Source of the DNA: Porphyra umbilicalis
Taxonomy: Eukaryota > Rhodophyta > Bangiophyceae > Bangiales > Bangiaceae
Length of the DNA: 64,000 nt
Assembly: GCA_002049455.2 (NCBI GenBank)
Contig: KV918999.1
Coordinates: 1-64,000, forward strand
Direction of reading: 5' to 3'
A program made the translations under genes and the position numbers. Below are positions 21,351-32,759 of this stretch, in pieces. Numbering within the stretch: the first letter of the stretch is position 1; the number at the start of each line of letters is the position of its first letter. The notes beneath the pieces were generated by a model. That model saw nothing but the letters and a program-made list of their open reading frames with translations, ran no database searches and was not told the origin of the DNA.

Positions 21351-22098
21351 GACACGCCGCGGCGGGCGGTGGAGGTTGGGGGCGGCGGCTCGGCCGCGCG
21401 GCGCCCGCGGGGCAGATGCGCCACCCCCGGCCGCCGGCGCGAGCCCGCAAATGCCTAGTGGCGGGCCACGCGGGCCACGCCGACAGCGGCGGCGGTGGCG
21501 GCGGCGGCGGCGACGGCGGCGGCAACGTCGGTGCGTGCGTCGACTGCCGGTGGGCGCGTCGATGGGGGTGGCAGCGGTCTCTCTGGCTGCCGGCCGCGGC
21601 AGTGCCGCGTCGATGGCAGCGGTTGGCGGCGGCGCCCCCGGGGGGTGCGCCGCCCGTGAGGGTGTGGGCGTCGCCGGGGAGCGCCCGGCGGCGGCGGGCG
21701 GACGTGCAGCCGCCCGTGCGGACGGGGGCAGTCACGGAAGGACCAGGGACGCAGGGCAGTGGGTCGGCCGCATGCGTGGGGGTCCTTCAGGGTGGGATGC
21801 GACGGCCGCTGTGTGGTTGTCGACGTGGAGAGCGCCGGGCCGGTCACGTCCGCGCGGGTTGGCGCTGGGCCGGGCGCGTCGGTGCTGGCGGCCATCCAGC
21901 CCGTACCGTTCCACAAGGACCACGTCTGCGGGCGATCGCCGTGGTCCTCGTCGGAAGAGACGACCGCGGACGAGGTGCGAACAGACGGCGCGGTAAACAG
22001 AGCAAAGCGGATGAGGCCCAGTCTGCAGTAGTAATAAACTGCTGCCTCGTGCGGCGACAACGTCAACCAGCGTCGCCAGTGACCACCGGCGCCCCCGC
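21351..22098. other. Spacer between the ankyrin and membrane-protein genes
   Basis: The stretch probably contains the N-terminal exon of the ankyrin gene and the 3' flank of the membrane-protein gene, both on the minus strand. The open frames present are Arg/Pro-rich, and I could not pick out the missing exon. Confidence 0.4.
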
Positions 22099-24398
22099 TC
22101 ACGCCCCACCCACCACCCAATACACCGTCCCACGGGGCGTCGCGCGCGGCGCGGGGCGCTCGCCCGGCCGCCGGCGAGGCGACGCCGCCCCCCTCGACCC
22201 GCCGGCTGCAGCCGATGCCGCCGCCGCGGCGTCGCCCGCCCCCAGGTCCCCCCGCGCGGGCGACCACCCGCGGCTCCTGTCAAAGGGCGGGGAGTCGGGC
22301 GCTGGCGCCTGGCTGCTGCCGCCGACGCTGGAGGGCCACCTGCCGGCACTCCCCCCACTGACCGGGGTGCTCCCCCCATCGTCCGACCACGGGCCCCACG
22401 AGGCGGTCGGGCTGCGCTTGCCGCACGCCGCTGCGTCGGCGGCGGCGGCGGCGGCGCCCCCCCCCCCGCCGTGCCCGCCGACCGCAAGCCGCCGCCACGC
22501 CGTCGCGTCGGTCGGCACGTCGACGGAGGGGGGCACGCGGCTCGCCGCCGCAACGGCGGCGGCCCACACGGCCACGAGGGCAATGGCAATGCCGCCTAGC
22601 GGCGCCGCGCGCCACCAGTCCATGGACCCGCAGCCCGCATAGACGAGCGTCTCCGCCGCGCACACGGACGTCACGTCTTCGGCTTTGAGGGAAAAGGCCG
22701 CCCGCAGCGCGTCGTTGCGCGTCAGCGCCGCCGGCAGCGCCTGCACCGAGTCGTTGAGGAGGAAGGGCAGCACGCCGGGGGCGGACAATTGCATCCGCCG
22801 GTACACCGTGAGCGCGTGCGCGAGGTCCGCCGCCGTCAACCCGTCGGTCGCGCACGCGAGGGCGTAGGCGCGCGCGCGCAGCGGCGCGCGCGCGTGGAGG
22901 GTGAGGGGGGCCCCGCTCTCCGAGCGGGAGGCGGCAAAGACGCGCTCCCCCTCCCGCCGACCGAGCGCCACCTCCACGCCCCGCACCGCAATGTGGTACC
23001 GCCCGTCCCGGGTGCCGCCGCCGCCGCCGCCACGCGCGCGTGCCGTGGCGGCGGCAGAGGCAGCGGCGGCCGCCGCCGGTGGGTCGTCGAAAAACACAAA
23101 GGCGCCGCTCAAGACAATGTCGCCAAACACCGCCTGGCCGGGGGCGGGCGTCGGCGTCGGCGTTCCCACGGGGGCGCCGTCCAGTGGAGCTTGGCGCACG
23201 TGGAGGGCCCCATCGAGGCCGCCCCCCCGCGTCCGCCCGCCCCCCTCAACGTCCGCTGCCGGCGCCGGCGCCGCCGCCGCCGCCGCCGCCCCCCCCCATC
23301 CGCCACGGCGGCAGCCGGCGGCGGCGGCGGCGCCTGCAAGCTACTCCGCGACGCCACAAACCGAAACGCCCCCCTCCGCACATACTCAATGCTCCCACAC
23401 CCCCCAGGCACCGCCTCGCACGGCGTCACCCGCAGCTCGCAGTCGGTGGCGAGGACGCGGCGCCCGTCGACGGCGCCCGTCCGCACTTCGGCGGCGACCA
23501 TGCCCTTGGACGCCCCCTCGGGCACGACCGTCCAGTCATTGTCAATCCAGTCGAGGCGGGCGGCGAGCAGCGCCGCCGTGGAGGTGGCCACCGCAACGGT
23601 CCCGCCATACGGCGACGCGCACACCCCGTCGGCGACGGGCACCGCCACGGGCGCGCAGTCGGGGCGGGTGTCCAACCCCGACTCGAGGAACAGCTCCGCG
23701 GGGATGAGGGCGACGAGGCCGACGGCGAGGAGCACCACCCACGCGGCCGCCGCGCGGCGGCGGTGGAGCCAGCTGGGGGGGGGGTCCGCGCCGGCGTCAC
23801 CGCCGTTGCCGTCGGCAGAGCTGCGCGCACCACCGCTCGACGCGGGGGAGGCGGCGTCCGCCCCGCGGCCTCGGGAGTCGCGCCCCCCACCGCCGGGGTC
23901 GGCCGCGCCGAGATGGCCGGCGCCGCGGTCCACAGAGGCGCCGCCCTCGGCGCCGCGGTCCTCGGACGCGGGGCCACGGTCGAGGGAGCCCTGGTCGGCG
24001 GCGCTGCGGCTAAACGAACCCACGGCCCGAAAGGTGTCGGAGCCCCGGTGTGCCGCGTCCCCAGCCGCGCCCCCACCCGGCGCGCCGGCGCTCCCGCCGT
24101 CGACAAGCGGCACCGCCGGGTCAACAGCCACGTCCCAACCCGCCAACGCGTCATTCGTCGGGGCGTCGCGGCCCCCAAAGAGGGGCGGCCGGGCGTGCCA
24201 TAGCCTCCGCAGCCCAGACACGACCCAGTGGCTCAAGTGCAGTTGCGCCACGTTGGTGGCGGACGTCGAGCCCCGTCGGTGCGCCTGCAGGCGCGCAAGC
24301 AAGAGGTAGGTGTGTTCGGTGAGGAGGACGAGCACCACGTGCACGGCGAGTATCACCGCGTTTAGGCCGGCATTGAGGGTGCCGACGGAGAAATTCAT
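22099..24398 (-). CDS. Uncharacterised multi-pass membrane protein, frame broken at a C run
   Basis: The start is the ATG at 24396-24398 (MNFSVGTLNAGLN). A first hydrophobic helix follows at once (AVILAVHVVLVLLTEHTYLL). A Ser/Gly/Asp-rich region leads to a second helix (AAAWVVLLAVGLVALIPA). Then comes an ordered, Cys-containing region (DTRPDC, VAVADG, LATDCELRVTPCEAVPGGCG), which may face the lumen or outside. A third helix (GGIAIALVAVWAAAVAAA) precedes a low-complexity tail ending GTVYWVVGGA. The open frame switches at the C run at about 23288-23297; one extra base there would join GALHVRQAPLDGAPVG to the upstream frame. I recognise no family. The Cys pairs and flanking helices suggest a small receptor-like or transport-associated protein, but that is speculation. 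Confidence 0.65.
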
Positions 24399-26128
24399 GG
24401 CTGTGGGAAGGCAGGGACAGGGGGACAGGGGCGGCCGACAAAAAGGGGATGACGGGCGCGGCTCTGTACCAAGCAGCACGGGAGACGGCAAGGAGGGGAA
24501 GGGGAGGAGCGCGGCGCACAGACACAGTCCGTTCCGACGATTGGCGGCGCGGAGGATGCACAGTCCAAGGCCGCGCGCCGCAGGTCGAGCCGCACGCTCT
24601 GCTGCGGAGCGAGTTCACTTCAGGCTCTGACGCTGGGAGGGTGCGCTGCCGGCGGCGCCCAGCGCCGCCGCCTCCCAGCTCATGGCGAGGCGGCCACGTC
24701 GGCCCACGCGGACGCCGCAGCTCACGCCACGCCTCGACTCATCCGCCGAGGTGCAAGTCGTGGCCACGTCGGCGCCATCCTTGCCTGCGGCAGAGGTGTT
24801 GGCGGCGGCGGTGGGGGCCACGTCGAGCGCAAACCCTCCGTCCGACTGTCCCCGCGGTTGCGCGGTGAAGCGCGCCGCTGCCAGCGCTGGAGAGCGACGC
24901 GGGCGGGCGTGACGTCGATGACAGGTGGCTCGGGGGGGGGGAGGGGGGGTGAGGGGCGACCGCCGTGGTGGGAAAGCGCATGAGCGGCCAGTGCCGGTAG
25001 ATGGCAGAGGCAACACACGCAGTTTTTGGCGCATTCACCATACGATCCTCCGAAAGCGGACTTGGCGTGTCTGCCCTGCTGCTTGGCTGCCATTCTCGCT
25101 CGGAGAACAACCTGAGTTCCCATTGGCAGTACGCAGAGGTGACGGCTAAAAGTCGTGTTTTCGGCTGACACACGCCACCCTGAAAGCGCGTGGCAGCGGA
25201 GGTTAGATGTAGCATAAATACGCCACGGCCGCCCTTAGCTGGGCGTGGTAAGACCGAACTAGCCTAATACATGGCTGTAGTCTGAGTGTGGCATCTCGAG
25301 ACTCACCCTGATTCGCCCTGAATCCATTTCCATGAGAAAATCACATGTGTAATTGAGGAGTCACTGATCCGCGTCCGTGACAGTCTCGTGCTCTCCTCTT
25401 TGTGTTGGCGACACGGTCCGCCACGTGGCGGGCGCTCTGGATCCCGTGTGGTCGCAATCGAGCGGGCTGCCCGAGCCGTTAGGCGCGTCACCTGTCAACC
25501 CCCAGATGACTCGCCCATAGGCGCGTCACCTGTCAACCTCAAGATGACTCGCCCGCCGGCCGCCGCGGCCTTGGCGTTGAGTGGTACACAGCCCCGTGCG
25601 GGACCCGTCTCACACGCATCGAAAGCACAGTGGGGCGCCGCACGAAGCGCCCTGACGCCGGCGCCATCAGAGCTCGACGCATGGCGTCGCTGCAGGCGGG
25701 GGGAGCCCACCTCCACCCTCCTGCCAGTGCTTTTGGTGCTGTCCGAGAGAGGGGGGTCGGTGGTTGGACGCGCCCCCCGCCGGGACGAGCTGCCGGCGTG
25801 GAAAAACCCCATGGCGTGAGCGCCCCGCCCCCCACCCGACGGTGGATGGCGGCTGCGCACCGTGCCGCGTTGCCGTGCCGCGCCCGCGCCCGCGCCAGCC
25901 GTCGAGGGGGGGACGTCCGAGGAGCACACTTGCGCGCGGCCCGCACCACGCAACGTGGTGGAGGCCCTTGGCGACTTGACCGCGGTGGCCTCCCCCCCGG
26001 CTCCCGCGTCGCGTCACCCCCCGCCCTCCGACGCTGCGGGCGGCGTGACGGTAGCGGGCCCCCGTGGCGGTGGAGCTCGTGGCGCTTGCCGCAGCGTGCC
26101 GCTCCCCCGCCCCCGCGGTGGCACCGTG
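24399..26128. other. Intergenic region with a short direct duplication
   Basis: It is GC-rich to about 24950, mixed from 25000 to 25560, and GC-rich again into member B. At 25483-25552 a unit of about 37 bp containing GGCGCGTCACCTGTCAACC and AGATGACTCGCCC occurs twice in tandem. No gene was recognised, but the true N terminus of member B may lie near its end. Confidence 0.5.
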
Positions 26129-27640
26129 ATGGACGCTGGGGTGGCGGGGGAGCCACCGCCGTGGGCGCCGCCGCCCGCCGCCGCCGCGCCAACGGCGTGC
26201 CGGCCGCCGCCGACGCTGTCGCCGACGGGCGGGCGCGCCCCCGGAGGGGCCGTGCACACGGGAGGTGGGCGACAGCGGCAGGCGCTCGGCGCCACCGCCG
26301 TGCCGCCCCTCGCGGACGGCATGAGGCGGTCTGCGGCCGGCGTCCGCGGCGCGGCGGCGCGGCCGCCGCCGTCGCCCAACCGCGGCGACCCCGTGGCGCT
26401 CGCCCTGTCGGTCGACGGGTTGGCCCGGCGGTGGTTGTTGCCGCCCCCCGCCTGTGGCGGCGGGTGGTCCGAGGCGCCTGCGGCGGTGGTGAGGCGGGGC
26501 CTCAACCCGGCGGGCCTCCCGCAGGCGGCCGGCGTGACGTGCGACCAGTGGTTATGGGACGGGTCGGGGCGGAAGCGGTTCTACTTGGTGGTACGGGCCG
26601 TGCTAGGGGTGGGCTGCAGGGGGTTGGGTGGAGAACCAGGCGGTTAGAATGGAGAGGAAGCGCCTTCAGCTGTGGTCCCTTGGCAACGCGCGGCCGTGGA
26701 ATGTGCCAACACGGCGTGCGCCGTCCGGTTGCAGTTGCAGTGGATCCATCATCATGAACTGACGTCTTGTGTTTGGTACGCGCCGGTCCCGTACCCGCCC
26801 CGACGTTGTGCGCCACGGGCACTCGTGTCGCCCTGTGTTGCTCGTCCCCCCCCCTCTCCTCCTGCAGTTTCTCCCGTTTGCCACCGTCAATGGCCTCACA
26901 CTCGGCACCGTCGTCTGCCAAGCGGGCGGCCGCACCCCCCTGGACGGTGGCGACCGAGGCGGCACCCCCCCCCGCCCCCCAACCGTCGGCCGCTTTGTGC
27001 TCGACGAGGGCGCCCGCTCCCTCGTCACCGTCACCGCGGCCGCCGACGGCAATGGCGTGACGGCACTCGGCGTCGACGGCGGTGACGGCGGCGGCGGCGG
27101 CGCCGCCGCCGCCGCCGACGGCGGCGCCCCGTCACGCCACGCCGTGCGCCTGGCCGGCGACGGCACCCGCGGCGTGGCCGGTGGCGCCCTCATCCTCCGC
27201 GAGCGGGTGGCGCTCGTCACCCCCCCGGGGTGGGGGCGGGGACGGCCCTACGGCGGCGCGGGTACCGTCCCCGCGTCACTGCCATTGCCTTCGGCGGCGG
27301 CCGCGGCAGCGGCGGCGGCGGCGGCGCGGCCGCCGACCAGCCCCGTCGACTTCACCCACTTTTCCGCGCACCTGGCGGACCTGCTCGTCACGCGCGGTGG
27401 TGGCCGCGGTGGTGGTGGCGCCGCCGGTGGGGTGGATGGGGGTGGTGCTGGCGTCCCGCCGGCGGCAGCAGCCGCCGCGACCCACCGCTGGGCCGTGTAC
27501 ACGCCACTACCGGCGGCGGCGGGCGCGGCGTTGCGGGCAGGCCTCGAGGGGTGGGGGGGGTGGGGACGCTGGGGGCGTGTTGGTTGCCGTTGCCGCCGCC
27601 ATTGTCGCTGCCGAGGCGGGGAGGTGGCACGCCTAAAGGC
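26129..27640 (+). CDS. Family A-D, member B: probably truncated
   Basis: Exon 1 uses the in-frame ATG at 26129 as its likely start and carries VDGLARRWLLPPP, followed by LNPAGLPQAAGV, matching member A (RRWLLPAG, AAGLAEAVGV). The donor is not clear; candidates lie near 26585-26595. Exon 2 starts at 26868 after a TCCTCCTGCAG acceptor with FLPFATVNGLTLGT, then RPPTSPVDFTHF, then RWAVYTPLPAAAGAALRAGL. Homology stops near 27640, where the composition turns AT-richer, and the bZIP-like end seen in members A and C is missing. It is either truncated or a pseudogene; the frame ends at 27701. Confidence 0.62.
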
Positions 27641-30112
27641 TCTAGTCAAGCAGGCTCGTCAGGGTCTGAGCCAGGGATTAAAAAAGTCGAACCGTTTATA
27701 GCTGCGATTGATTAGCAAAGCTTCTCAAGGTCGATTCCACGCACCAAGACGCATGGACGAGACCCATGGTGGCGCCCCCAGAACTCAGCAATGGTGCAGG
27801 TGCATGCGCTTGCCATGGACATGCCACGGAGCCTTCTCCATCAGCTTATTTATGACGCACTTGCAGACGGCTACGACCACAGGCTGGTGAGATAGGGGTT
27901 CATTCTTACGTCCCACCGTTGTACATAACCCCATTTTCTGCCATATCGTGCCCGCTGGTGACGCTGCACTCCGTAACTCGACGTGGCCTGGCGACAAAAT
28001 GCGTGTCATAGGTGCTGCGGGGATGTCTGGACCGCATTTGCGGCCGTTCGGGCACAATGGCGGTGGTGGCGGGGGGCAGATGATGCTCGTAGCCTGGTGA
28101 CAAAAAGCGTTTTTTTCCATGTGATGCTATGTGGTCAATCCTACATTTGGTAGGGGGGACCACATCACACGCCCGATGGACTCGTGTCCACCGTGAGACT
28201 GTTGAGGTCCAGGCGCAGACTTGGACCGCGACTCAAGTAGTACGGCTGGGACAAGTTAAAAATTCAGATATCAGAAATCGGTGTGAATCTCAGCTGGACC
28301 GATTTCAATTGTGATGAGGACCATAGCCACGTGATCAATTTACTCTACGCACGACAACATTCTGCGAAAGTCACGGGGCGCATGGTGAAATCGGGAACGC
28401 TTGAAGACCCCCGTCCATGTCCCCCGTACGCGTCTCAGTGTGCATCGTTGCATATTTCACGACGCTTTTACCGTTGCCGTCGGTTCAGCCAAGAACGACG
28501 TCTGCGGTGTGTTCATCGACAGGTGCCCAACGCCCAGCACCCTCCTTCAACGGAGTGGGAGACTTCTCCTCTCTGTTAGTGCATGGGCGTTGCGTGGCTT
28601 CAAGGTCGGTTGCACCCCCGCGGCGTGACTTCTGTAGCCCATTGTGCGCCTGTGCGGTGACGCCGGCGTCTACCCCACGACTCGTTCACTCACTTCCTGG
28701 CGATAGATCTCTCTTTGTCTTCCTGCAGTGCTGAGCACCGCATCTGTTTGCCGCCAGCGTTCTCTCCGGCTCCGACCGTCTGGTCGGTCTTGACCTGCCG
28801 TCGCCACCGCTGCCGCTGCCGCGGGTACTACTGCCGCCATCTTCGCCGCCTTCCGTACTTTCCGCTGGCCTTTCCCATTCGGCATTGTCCGTGCCGCTGT
28901 GGCAACGCCGAATTTCCGCCGCTGCGAACGGTGGTGCCCCCCGTTTGGATCGTCTTGCAATCTCGCTACGGCCAACCTTTGGCATCAGCTCCATGACGCT
29001 TTTCCGCCGCAGGAAGGAGACGCGGCCGCAGCCTGGCTGCTGGAGGTTCGGACAGTGCTTCCAAGCCCAACAACCGCCGCCATCTCGCTTTTCCCGTTTT
29101 TGGCAACTATTCTCACGCCGCTCTCGGTCACAGGCACGTGCGGGCCGTCGACGGCGACAGACTGACAATGGTTGCATCTCCTGCAACTGCGCCTTCGGCC
29201 GGTGCTTCAACGGGAATAACGTGTCAGTCAATTTCCCGCTTGGGTGAGCGAGGGTGATGGAACGGCATCGGCATCGATCCTTTTCGTCTGCTTGGTGCGG
29301 GCGTCGCAGCGGCGCGCATCGCCTTGAGGACGATGGCGGCAAGGTGGGCTGCCCCGCGTGTGCGCTCGTCGGCTCTTCGCGGGTGAGGACGGGACAATCG
29401 ACTTGGGACGTCGCCCACAGCCGCGGCAGCGTCGAGCACCGACCGACGTCGCCACCGCGCTGGCGGCGACAGTTCCCTGTCACCCGCCCTTTGCTACCTA
29501 TTTTTTCGTTCGTGTTTCCGCAAGGTCTCGGGTGAGTGTTGGCCTCCCTTCTCTGTTCTCTTTTTTGTTTTTGTTGGCTTGTTTGTTGTACGTGCGCCTG
29601 CCTTCCTCTCTTAGACACCGTGGTCGCCGATGGGTCGGCCTTGTCTTCTTTGAGCAGCTCTTACCCGTACCTGGATGTTGTCGATGCGTCAACAACTGGA
29701 TGCGAAAGCTCTTCCCAGCAGCCCAGGAAGTGGGGATGGGCGGCGGCCAATGTTTCTGGTTCCAGGCACCAACTACTTTAGATTGTCTGCTCTACAGTTA
29801 ATAGCTCTCACACCTTGCCCGCGGCGTGCTGTGTTGGCCCGTCGGTTGTTCTGTATGCGGACCTGACGGCATTCCATTTACGCTTTCCTCCAGCATGTAG
29901 CGGCTCCTTGGACGCGTGCAACTCAGTTTTTAGGGTAGCGACTGCGGCCACTGCGCGTCCCTGACAAGCCTGAACATGGGGCCCACGGGAAAGTATGTTC
30001 GTCCACCTCTGCGTGACACGCTGCAGGCTGCATCCCGCTCTTTTGTTGCTGTGGGATTGCTCATTCTTAGTGACCCGCGCGTCCGTCTCGTCACGTGCCG
30101 TGATCGTTTTCT
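27641..30112. other. AT-richer intergenic region
   Basis: This is the longest stretch of balanced composition in the window. Some medium frames are open on the plus strand (for example around 28900-29165 and 29358-29800) and on the minus strand (28686-29618), Ser/Arg-rich and without a domain I can name. CTTCCTGCAG at about 28720 looks like an acceptor but I could not pair it with a donor. An unrecognised gene is possible here. Confidence 0.4.
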
Positions 30113-30176
30113 GGTTGCTACAGCCATTCTCCCAAAATCCCGCACGTGCGGGATTTTTCGGAGAACGGCTGTAACC
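30113..30176. repeat. Imperfect foldback with a 24-bp palindromic core
   Basis: The core AAAATCCCGCACGTGCGGGA extends to a perfect 24-bp palindrome at 30134-30157. Outside it the pairing resumes with TTCTCC/GGAGAA, TACAGCC/GGCTGTA and GGTT/AACC, interrupted by single mismatches and bulges. The whole unit folds back over about 64 bases. It may be a miniature inverted-repeat element. Confidence 0.85.
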
Positions 30177-30204
30177 TCGTCATCATTGTTCCGCCCAGCC
30201 TGCT

Positions 30205-30843
30205 ATGCATACCCCCGCTCGCGAAGATTTCCCCCCTTTCCCCAGTTTTCGCTTCGACCCCCCACAGGCTCCCCGCCCTCTCCCGTGCAGCTTCCTATAT
30301 CCAACAAGCGCTCTTTGTGCTCGGCGGCCACCTACCCACCCCCCCATCTCCGATGCGGCGGCGGCACCAACGACCCAGTTCCCCTGGGCGCCCGCCGCGA
30401 CCACCGCTCTCGAGGGGTGGATGGATGCCCACACCGCCGCCCTCTCCTCCCTTACCGCGTTCATCCTCCCTGGCGGCATCTCTGCGGCGACCGCCATTCA
30501 CGCTGCCCGCACCGTTGCACGGCACGCGGGGTGGGAGGCAACCGACTTGGTGCGGGTGGGGGGCATGCGGTGGGACGTGTACGCGTGCTTGAATCGCCTG
30601 AGTGACTACCTCTGTGTCGCGGCGCGAGTGGCCATCGCGGCGGTGAAGGAGGGAAACTGTTTTTGGAACATGGCCGCGTTGCCGGCCGCGGTGTGCGCCA
30701 CACGGATGGGGGGGGGGGGGGGCGTGCCGGCAATGGCGCCGCCGGCAAAGACGAACGGCGTTCCAGACATGGAAAATCACGACGCCGGCCGCCGACGCCG
30801 GTGCCACTGGCAGGCCGGGAAAAGGCCGAAGAGAGGCGGATGA
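30205..30843 (+). pseudogene. Fragment of ATP:cob(I)alamin adenosyltransferase (MMAB/PduO type)
   Basis: The plus-strand frame encodes the C-terminal half of this enzyme, which adenosylates cob(I)alamin for methylmalonyl-CoA mutase. LEGWMDAHTAALSSLTAFIL, then PGGISAATAIHAARTVARHA, then CLNRLSDYLCVAAR follow the family order. The N-terminal half, with its nucleotide-binding Gly/Ser-rich start, is not found in the 1-2 kb upstream. In human MMAB the motif CRAVCRRAER supplies substrate contacts; here it reads ARTVARHAGW, so the second of the paired Arg, the Glu and the next Arg are changed. The tail (after NCFWNM) does not match the family. I read it as a decaying fragment. It could instead be the last exon of a gene with very distant exons, but the changed residues argue against that. 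Confidence 0.7.
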
Positions 30844-31349
30844 GACGGTGGTGGCCTAAACTTTAGGTTGCATGGCGTGCGCGCTGCGACGCAGCTGTGA
30901 TTGTTGCGCGCGACCGCGGCTGTTTCAGTAGCGGCCGCGCTGCGCACTCCGTGGCGGTGCCGTGCGGGCCTTTGGCGTCCACGCCGTGCTCCACGAGCTG
31001 TCGCGGCGCTGTTCTGGCCGCCCCGCATCTGCTTGTCTGGACCGACGCCCGGTTCCGTTGGGTCGGGCGGCTTCCACGGACGGTGGTGGCAGAGCCAGGT
31101 GGCGCGTCGCCCCTCCCGTGTCTTTTTGTGTCAAAGGGCAGACGCGCACCACTGGTGTTGCCACGCCGGCCATCGCCGCTGGTCAGAGACGGCGCGGACG
31201 CGGGGGCGGCGGCGCGTGGTCGGCCAACGGCCCCCCCCGTGTTCAAAAAAAAAAAAAGGCATGCGCTGACCGACTGGCCGCGTTGTGCGCCCCGCCCCGA
31301 GTCGATCATGGTCGACGTGGGGGCCACGGGCGCCTAGCCCCCCGCCGCA
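30844..31349. other. Spacer between two gene fragments
   Basis: An A-run of about 12 bases at about 31246 is unusual in this GC-rich DNA. The open frames on both strands carry no motif I recognise. Confidence 0.45.
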
Positions 31350-31580
31350 CGCAGCGGGTGGATGGGGCGGCGGTCACGGACGCAACCGCCGCACCCGGCG
31401 GCCCGTACGCCGCCGCGACCCGTCGCTAGGTCGAGTCCACGCCGCTGCCAGTGGCGGCGGGCGTGGCGTTGCGGGCGGGCCTCGGGGGGTTGAGGGGCGC
31501 GGGGAGGGGGGGGAGGGTTGGACGCTGTGGCCGCCGCCATTGTCGCTGCCGAGGCGGGGCGGTGGTGAGGCGATGGGGGG
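31350..31580 (+). pseudogene. Fragment of family A-D (3' part related to member B)
   Basis: About 230 bp match member B at 27430-27630 at DNA level. Shared words include GGGTGGATGGGG, TGGCGTTGCGGGCGGGCCTC (member B differs at single bases) and CCGCCGCCATTGTCGCTGCC. In the matching frame it encodes STPLPVAAGVALRAGLGG, like member B's YTPLPAAAGAALRAGLEG, with an in-frame stop just upstream. Only this block is present. Like member B it loses similarity soon after the CCGAGGCGGGG box, so the two probably descend from the same truncated copy. Confidence 0.72.
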
Positions 31581-32759
31581 CGGGGAGGGGGAGCAGGGAG
31601 GGGGGGCGGGGAGGGGAGGAGGGGAGGAGGGGGGGGGACAGTGGGTGGTTTGCGCGGTCGGACGGGCGGAGGGGGGGGGGTCGTATGGTCGTTGCGTCAA
31701 AAGCTGGACAGTCCCAGACAGGCGGATCGACGTTTGGGCCAATCAAACGCACAAAAGCTCCTCTTTGACAGGCCTGGACTCTCCACTTTTTGGCGGAACG
31801 ACAATAATGGGTTGGTTTTGGCGCGGAGACCCTCCCCGTAGTAGGGCTCCATGTACTTAATTCGTGCCGCGCCGTGTGGATTGTCTGACTGTGGCCCCCG
31901 CCAGCTGTGCTGCCGTCAGCCGCCCCGCCCACCAGCGCCACGCGCGCCACGGGGAGCCACGGGGAGCCACGGCCGTGTGGGGAGCCACGGGGAGCCACGG
32001 CGCGTGTGCACGCCGTCGGCGAGACGGGGGGCGCCCGCCGCCCGGCCACCGCCACCCCGCCCCGCGCGCACGAGCGGGCGCCGACGGCCGCCGACGCGCA
32101 CGTCGGCGGGCGGCACCGTCGGCTGCGGCAGCGGCCGACGGCCGCTGCCAACCACGCGCGTGGCGGCTCCCCGCGGCGGCACCGACCCGTGCGGCGGCAT
32201 ATCGTGTCGGCGGGACGACGGCGGGTTTTTGTCGGGGGGGGGGGGGGCTCCCGCACTAATCGCGCGCCGCGTCGGCGCGCGCGCGCCGGCGGCCGTCCGG
32301 CCGCGCGGCGCCGCCGTCGCCTCGATGCGCGGCAGGCGAGCGGCCGCCCACGGCCGTGGGCGGTCGCTCGCCTGCCACCCATCGAGGTCGACGGCGGGCG
32401 CCGCGGGCGCCGCGCGCCCCACCGCTCCCCCGCGCCGCGCTCCCCGCCAATCCCCCCCGCGGCGCCGACGGGCGGCCGATGGCGGGCCCCACCGGGCGGT
32501 CGCGCCCCGCCACCCGCTGCGCCGGCGCGTGGCGCCCCCCCGCCCCCCCACGTCGGAATCCCCCGCGTGGCCGCCGCCTGCGGGGCCACCCCGGCCGCCC
32601 CTGGATCAGTCGGCGCCGTCCCCCCTCGGCGGCGCCGCCGCCGCGGCGCCGCCGCCCCCGTGGGGCGCCGCCTCCCCCCCCCCCGGCACCCATGACGGCC
32701 TGCGGCGGCGCCCGCCGCCGCAGAGCCGGCGGCCCACCCCCGTGCCAGTGTTGCGGTGG
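31581..32759. other. Spacer with short repeats and a large foldback
   Basis: GGGGAGCCAC words recur several times at about 31950-32000. A long foldback lies at 32300-32405 (separate entry). The minus-strand frame of member C stays open through here to 31426, but its translation becomes Arg/Pro/Gly low-complexity and I do not regard it as coding. Confidence 0.5.
32300..32405. repeat. GC-rich foldback (inverted repeat)
   Basis: Arms of 34 bp around 32320-32353 and 32354-32387 pair with about four mismatches, and weaker pairing extends outward to about 32300 and 32405. The arms include CCTCGATG, GGCAGGCGAGCG and CCGCCCACG, and their complements. No loop is needed, because the centre is itself palindromic (CCCACGGCCGTGGG). 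Confidence 0.8.

Noticed and set aside
20278-21996. 572-codon plus-strand frame opposite the ankyrin gene
   Set aside because: It is the complementary shadow of the ankyrin-coding strand and encodes only Arg/Ala/Pro-rich sequence.
22789-24309. 506-codon plus-strand frame opposite the membrane-protein gene
   Set aside because: The minus strand shows hydrophobic helices and conserved-looking Cys spacing, while the plus frame is low-complexity.
31426-32759. Continuation of member C's frame to 31426 as a long C-terminal domain
   Set aside because: After the bZIP-like stretch the translation turns into Arg/Gly/Pro strings, passes through a large foldback and overlaps the plus-strand family fragment. 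It is more likely a frame kept open by GC content or an indel.
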